Source: Polystyrenella longa (lineage in GTDB: Bacteria > Planctomycetota > Planctomycetia > Planctomycetales > Planctomycetaceae). Taken from it: DNA of 64,000 bases. Under the pieces are notes generated by a model that was given only the letters and a program-made list of their open reading frames with translations, did no database searches and had not been told where the DNA came from. This document shows, piece by piece, positions 62,843 through 64,000 of this stretch. Position 1 is the stretch's first letter; each line of letters begins with the position of its first letter. The position numbers and the translations under genes are program-made. The stretch lies in contig NZ_CP036281.1 of the NCBI RefSeq assembly GCF_007750395.1, positions 3,929,001 to 3,993,000 on the forward strand, in the 5' to 3' direction.

Positions 62843-64000
62843 CTACGGGCAGAAGGCCGAGCCAGGTGCTGGTCCACCTGTGGCTCCCCCGGGCAACGCC
62901 CAGGCAGGATAAAGTTCTTGATCCGGACTATGAGTCGGATGCGTTTCGCTATATTCGATGTGCGATACAGGATGGGGCAATCTGTAGCCCGGTTTGTTTT
63001 GCACATCCATCAGCATGTGATCGACTGGTTTTCCGATATCCACATGGGTGAAGTTACGCATCGTGTGCGACTTCAGACTGGCAGGGCCACCCAGTGGAAT
63101 GTGGTTAGGTCCAGGCAGACCAATCGGTGTTCCGGTGATTGGCATTCCATAAGAAGGAATTGATCCCATACCGGCGATCATGCTCTGAGCAGGAACTCCG
63201 GCTCCCATAGCACCACCGCCCATGATCTGAGGACCAGGAACGCCGTGCATTCCGCTTCCCATCACTGCGATAGGAATTGGAGGTGCCATTTCCCCATTCA
63301 TACCGTTGTAGCTGGCCTGCTGAATGTTCCCGGAACCACCATTGGCGGATGCCTGTAGTTCACGGTCCATTTCGAGGTCCATGTTACCGACTCGGAAGAC
63401 GACAAGAATCGTTCCGCGTCGATCTGCTTCTGCAACCGGATCAACACCTGGTTCCAGACGAGTAGAAACCAGAGTTTCGACTCCGGCGATAGCCAGTTCC
63501 TGATACTTGGGTTCCGGTAGGTAAATTACTTTGGTGACAAAGTTGTTGCTCTCGATCTGAGCAAAGTCTTCGTCATTCAATTCGATTGGAATTGTGGTGT
63601 GCATCAGGTAAGCCTGCGTTGTGGGATGCACGGGGTAAACCTGCAACGTTGGGTACAACATCATCCCTTCCCGACCCGGGCCAGGAATGCTGGTGAACTT
63701 CAACCGGTAGGTTGCTGCTTGTGGAAAGTTGTAACGACCCGGAGACATCAACTGACTCTCCGCAAAGCCGTCGCCAACCATCCAACCGATATGCATACCG
63801 GCAGGTCCGGTAAAGCGAACTTGTGAAGTCAAGTTCTCAGGAACATTACCCATTCCCCCTTCCATTGGTTCGTTGTATGCGACCTGCATCAGTTCCGGCA
63901 TCATTACGCCGGGGCCAGGTCCATCCACCATCGGACCAGGTCGCATCATTTGAGCGGCAGGTGGAGCAACATAGTTATCATGCTGCTTCACCATGTGTTG
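62843..64000 (-). CDS. DUF11-gene-related envelope protein, 5' end beyond the window
   Basis: At least 383 residues; the frame is open to the window edge (the codons before the first ATG at 63994 are sense), so the true start and probably the signal peptide lie outside. It is rich in Gly, Met and Pro. It shares with the previous gene [32 protein letters not shown] and [16 protein letters not shown], so the two are paralogues in that 170-residue module, but no DUF11 domain is seen here. It ends with a Gly/Pro-rich tail. A co-transcribed pair is likely, as 165 bp separate them. Confidence 0.8.
   Translation of the reverse strand, partial: QHMVKQHDNYVAPPAAQMMRPGPMVDGPGPGVMMPELMQVAYNEPMEGGMGNVPENLTSQVRFTGPAGMHIGWMVGDGFAESQLMSPGRYNFPQAATYRLKFTSIPGPGREGMMLYPTLQVYPVHPTTQAYLMHTTIPIELNDEDFAQIESNNFVTKVIYLPEPKYQELAIAGVETLVSTRLEPGVDPVAEADRRGTILVVFRVGNMDLEMDRELQASANGGSGNIQQASYNGMNGEMAPPIPIAVMGSGMHGVPGPQIMGGGAMGAGVPAQSMIAGMGSIPSYGMPITGTPIGLPGPNHIPLGGPASLKSHTMRNFTHVDIGKPVDHMLMDVQNKPGYRLPHPVSHIEYSETHPTHSPDQELYPAWALPGGATGGPAPGSAFCP

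Noticed and set aside
1-64000. CRISPR arrays, tRNA or rRNA genes, prophage or transposase genes
   Set aside because: No regularly spaced direct repeats, cloverleaf-like segments, rRNA signatures or recombinase motifs were seen on either strand; absence cannot be proven by eye for tRNAs.

Overview
The window looks like chromosome from a member of the Planctomycetota, most likely a Planctomycetales / Planctomycetaceae relative. This is inferred from gene content and not from a marker gene. The supporting families are DUF1080 (3-keto-disaccharide hydrolase), an FGE-sulfatase-fold lipoprotein, terpenoid-cyclase-repeat proteins with DUF4159, DUF11 surface proteins, a large proline/glutamine-linked outer-membrane barrel, a multiheme cytochrome, a serine/threonine kinase with a sensor domain next to an FHA-cyclase, and a CsrA. 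No rRNA, tRNA, CRISPR array, prophage or transposase gene was recognised. Coding density is about 85-90 percent, with many intergenic gaps of 300-570 bp.

Layout. 1-4.4 kb: folK, a UbiB-type kinase and an AAA ATPase. 5-8.5 kb: a sugar operon (ribulokinase-type kinase plus L-fucose-isomerase-like enzyme) closed by a clear hairpin. 8.6-17.1 kb: HD phosphohydrolase, FGE-like lipoprotein, polytopic membrane protein, large DUF4159 protein and mannose-6-phosphate isomerase. 17.6-22.1 kb: a tiny CsrA-like protein, STAS protein, HtrA-type protease, DUF1080 protein and release-factor-like rescue protein. 22.5-29.3 kb: DUF58 / transglutaminase pair, lipoprotein, surE and mutY. 29.5-34.8 kb: a proline-rich membrane protein, a transmembrane Ser/Thr kinase and an FHA-GAF-adenylate/guanylate cyclase, probably one signalling unit.

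35.4-49.2 kb is the centrepiece: thirteen kilobases of co-directional genes for a secreted polysaccharide. It holds a Wzz/GumC chain-length protein, an initiating sugar-phosphate transferase with a GGDEF-like N-terminus, a NodB deacetylase, a Wzx flippase, a Wzy/ligase, four consecutive acyl/aminoacyl-transferase-fold proteins (three clear paralogues), a processive-type GT2 and a WecG/TagA transferase. Its composition recalls exosortase-associated exopolysaccharide loci, but no exosortase lies in the window.

49.2-64 kb: a DUF255 thioredoxin-fold protein, BON-domain protein, outer-membrane barrel, five-heme cytochrome, degenerate receiver protein, csrA, BNR sialidase-like protein, and two related surface proteins (one with DUF11; the last runs off the window).

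The most distinctive non-coding signal is a 106-bp element present twice (18164-18269 and 26480-26585; 100 of 106 positions identical). It has imperfect terminal inverted repeats and TA at both ends. The second copy sits exactly in the stop codon of the transglutaminase gene without changing the protein, as expected for a TA-targeting MITE.
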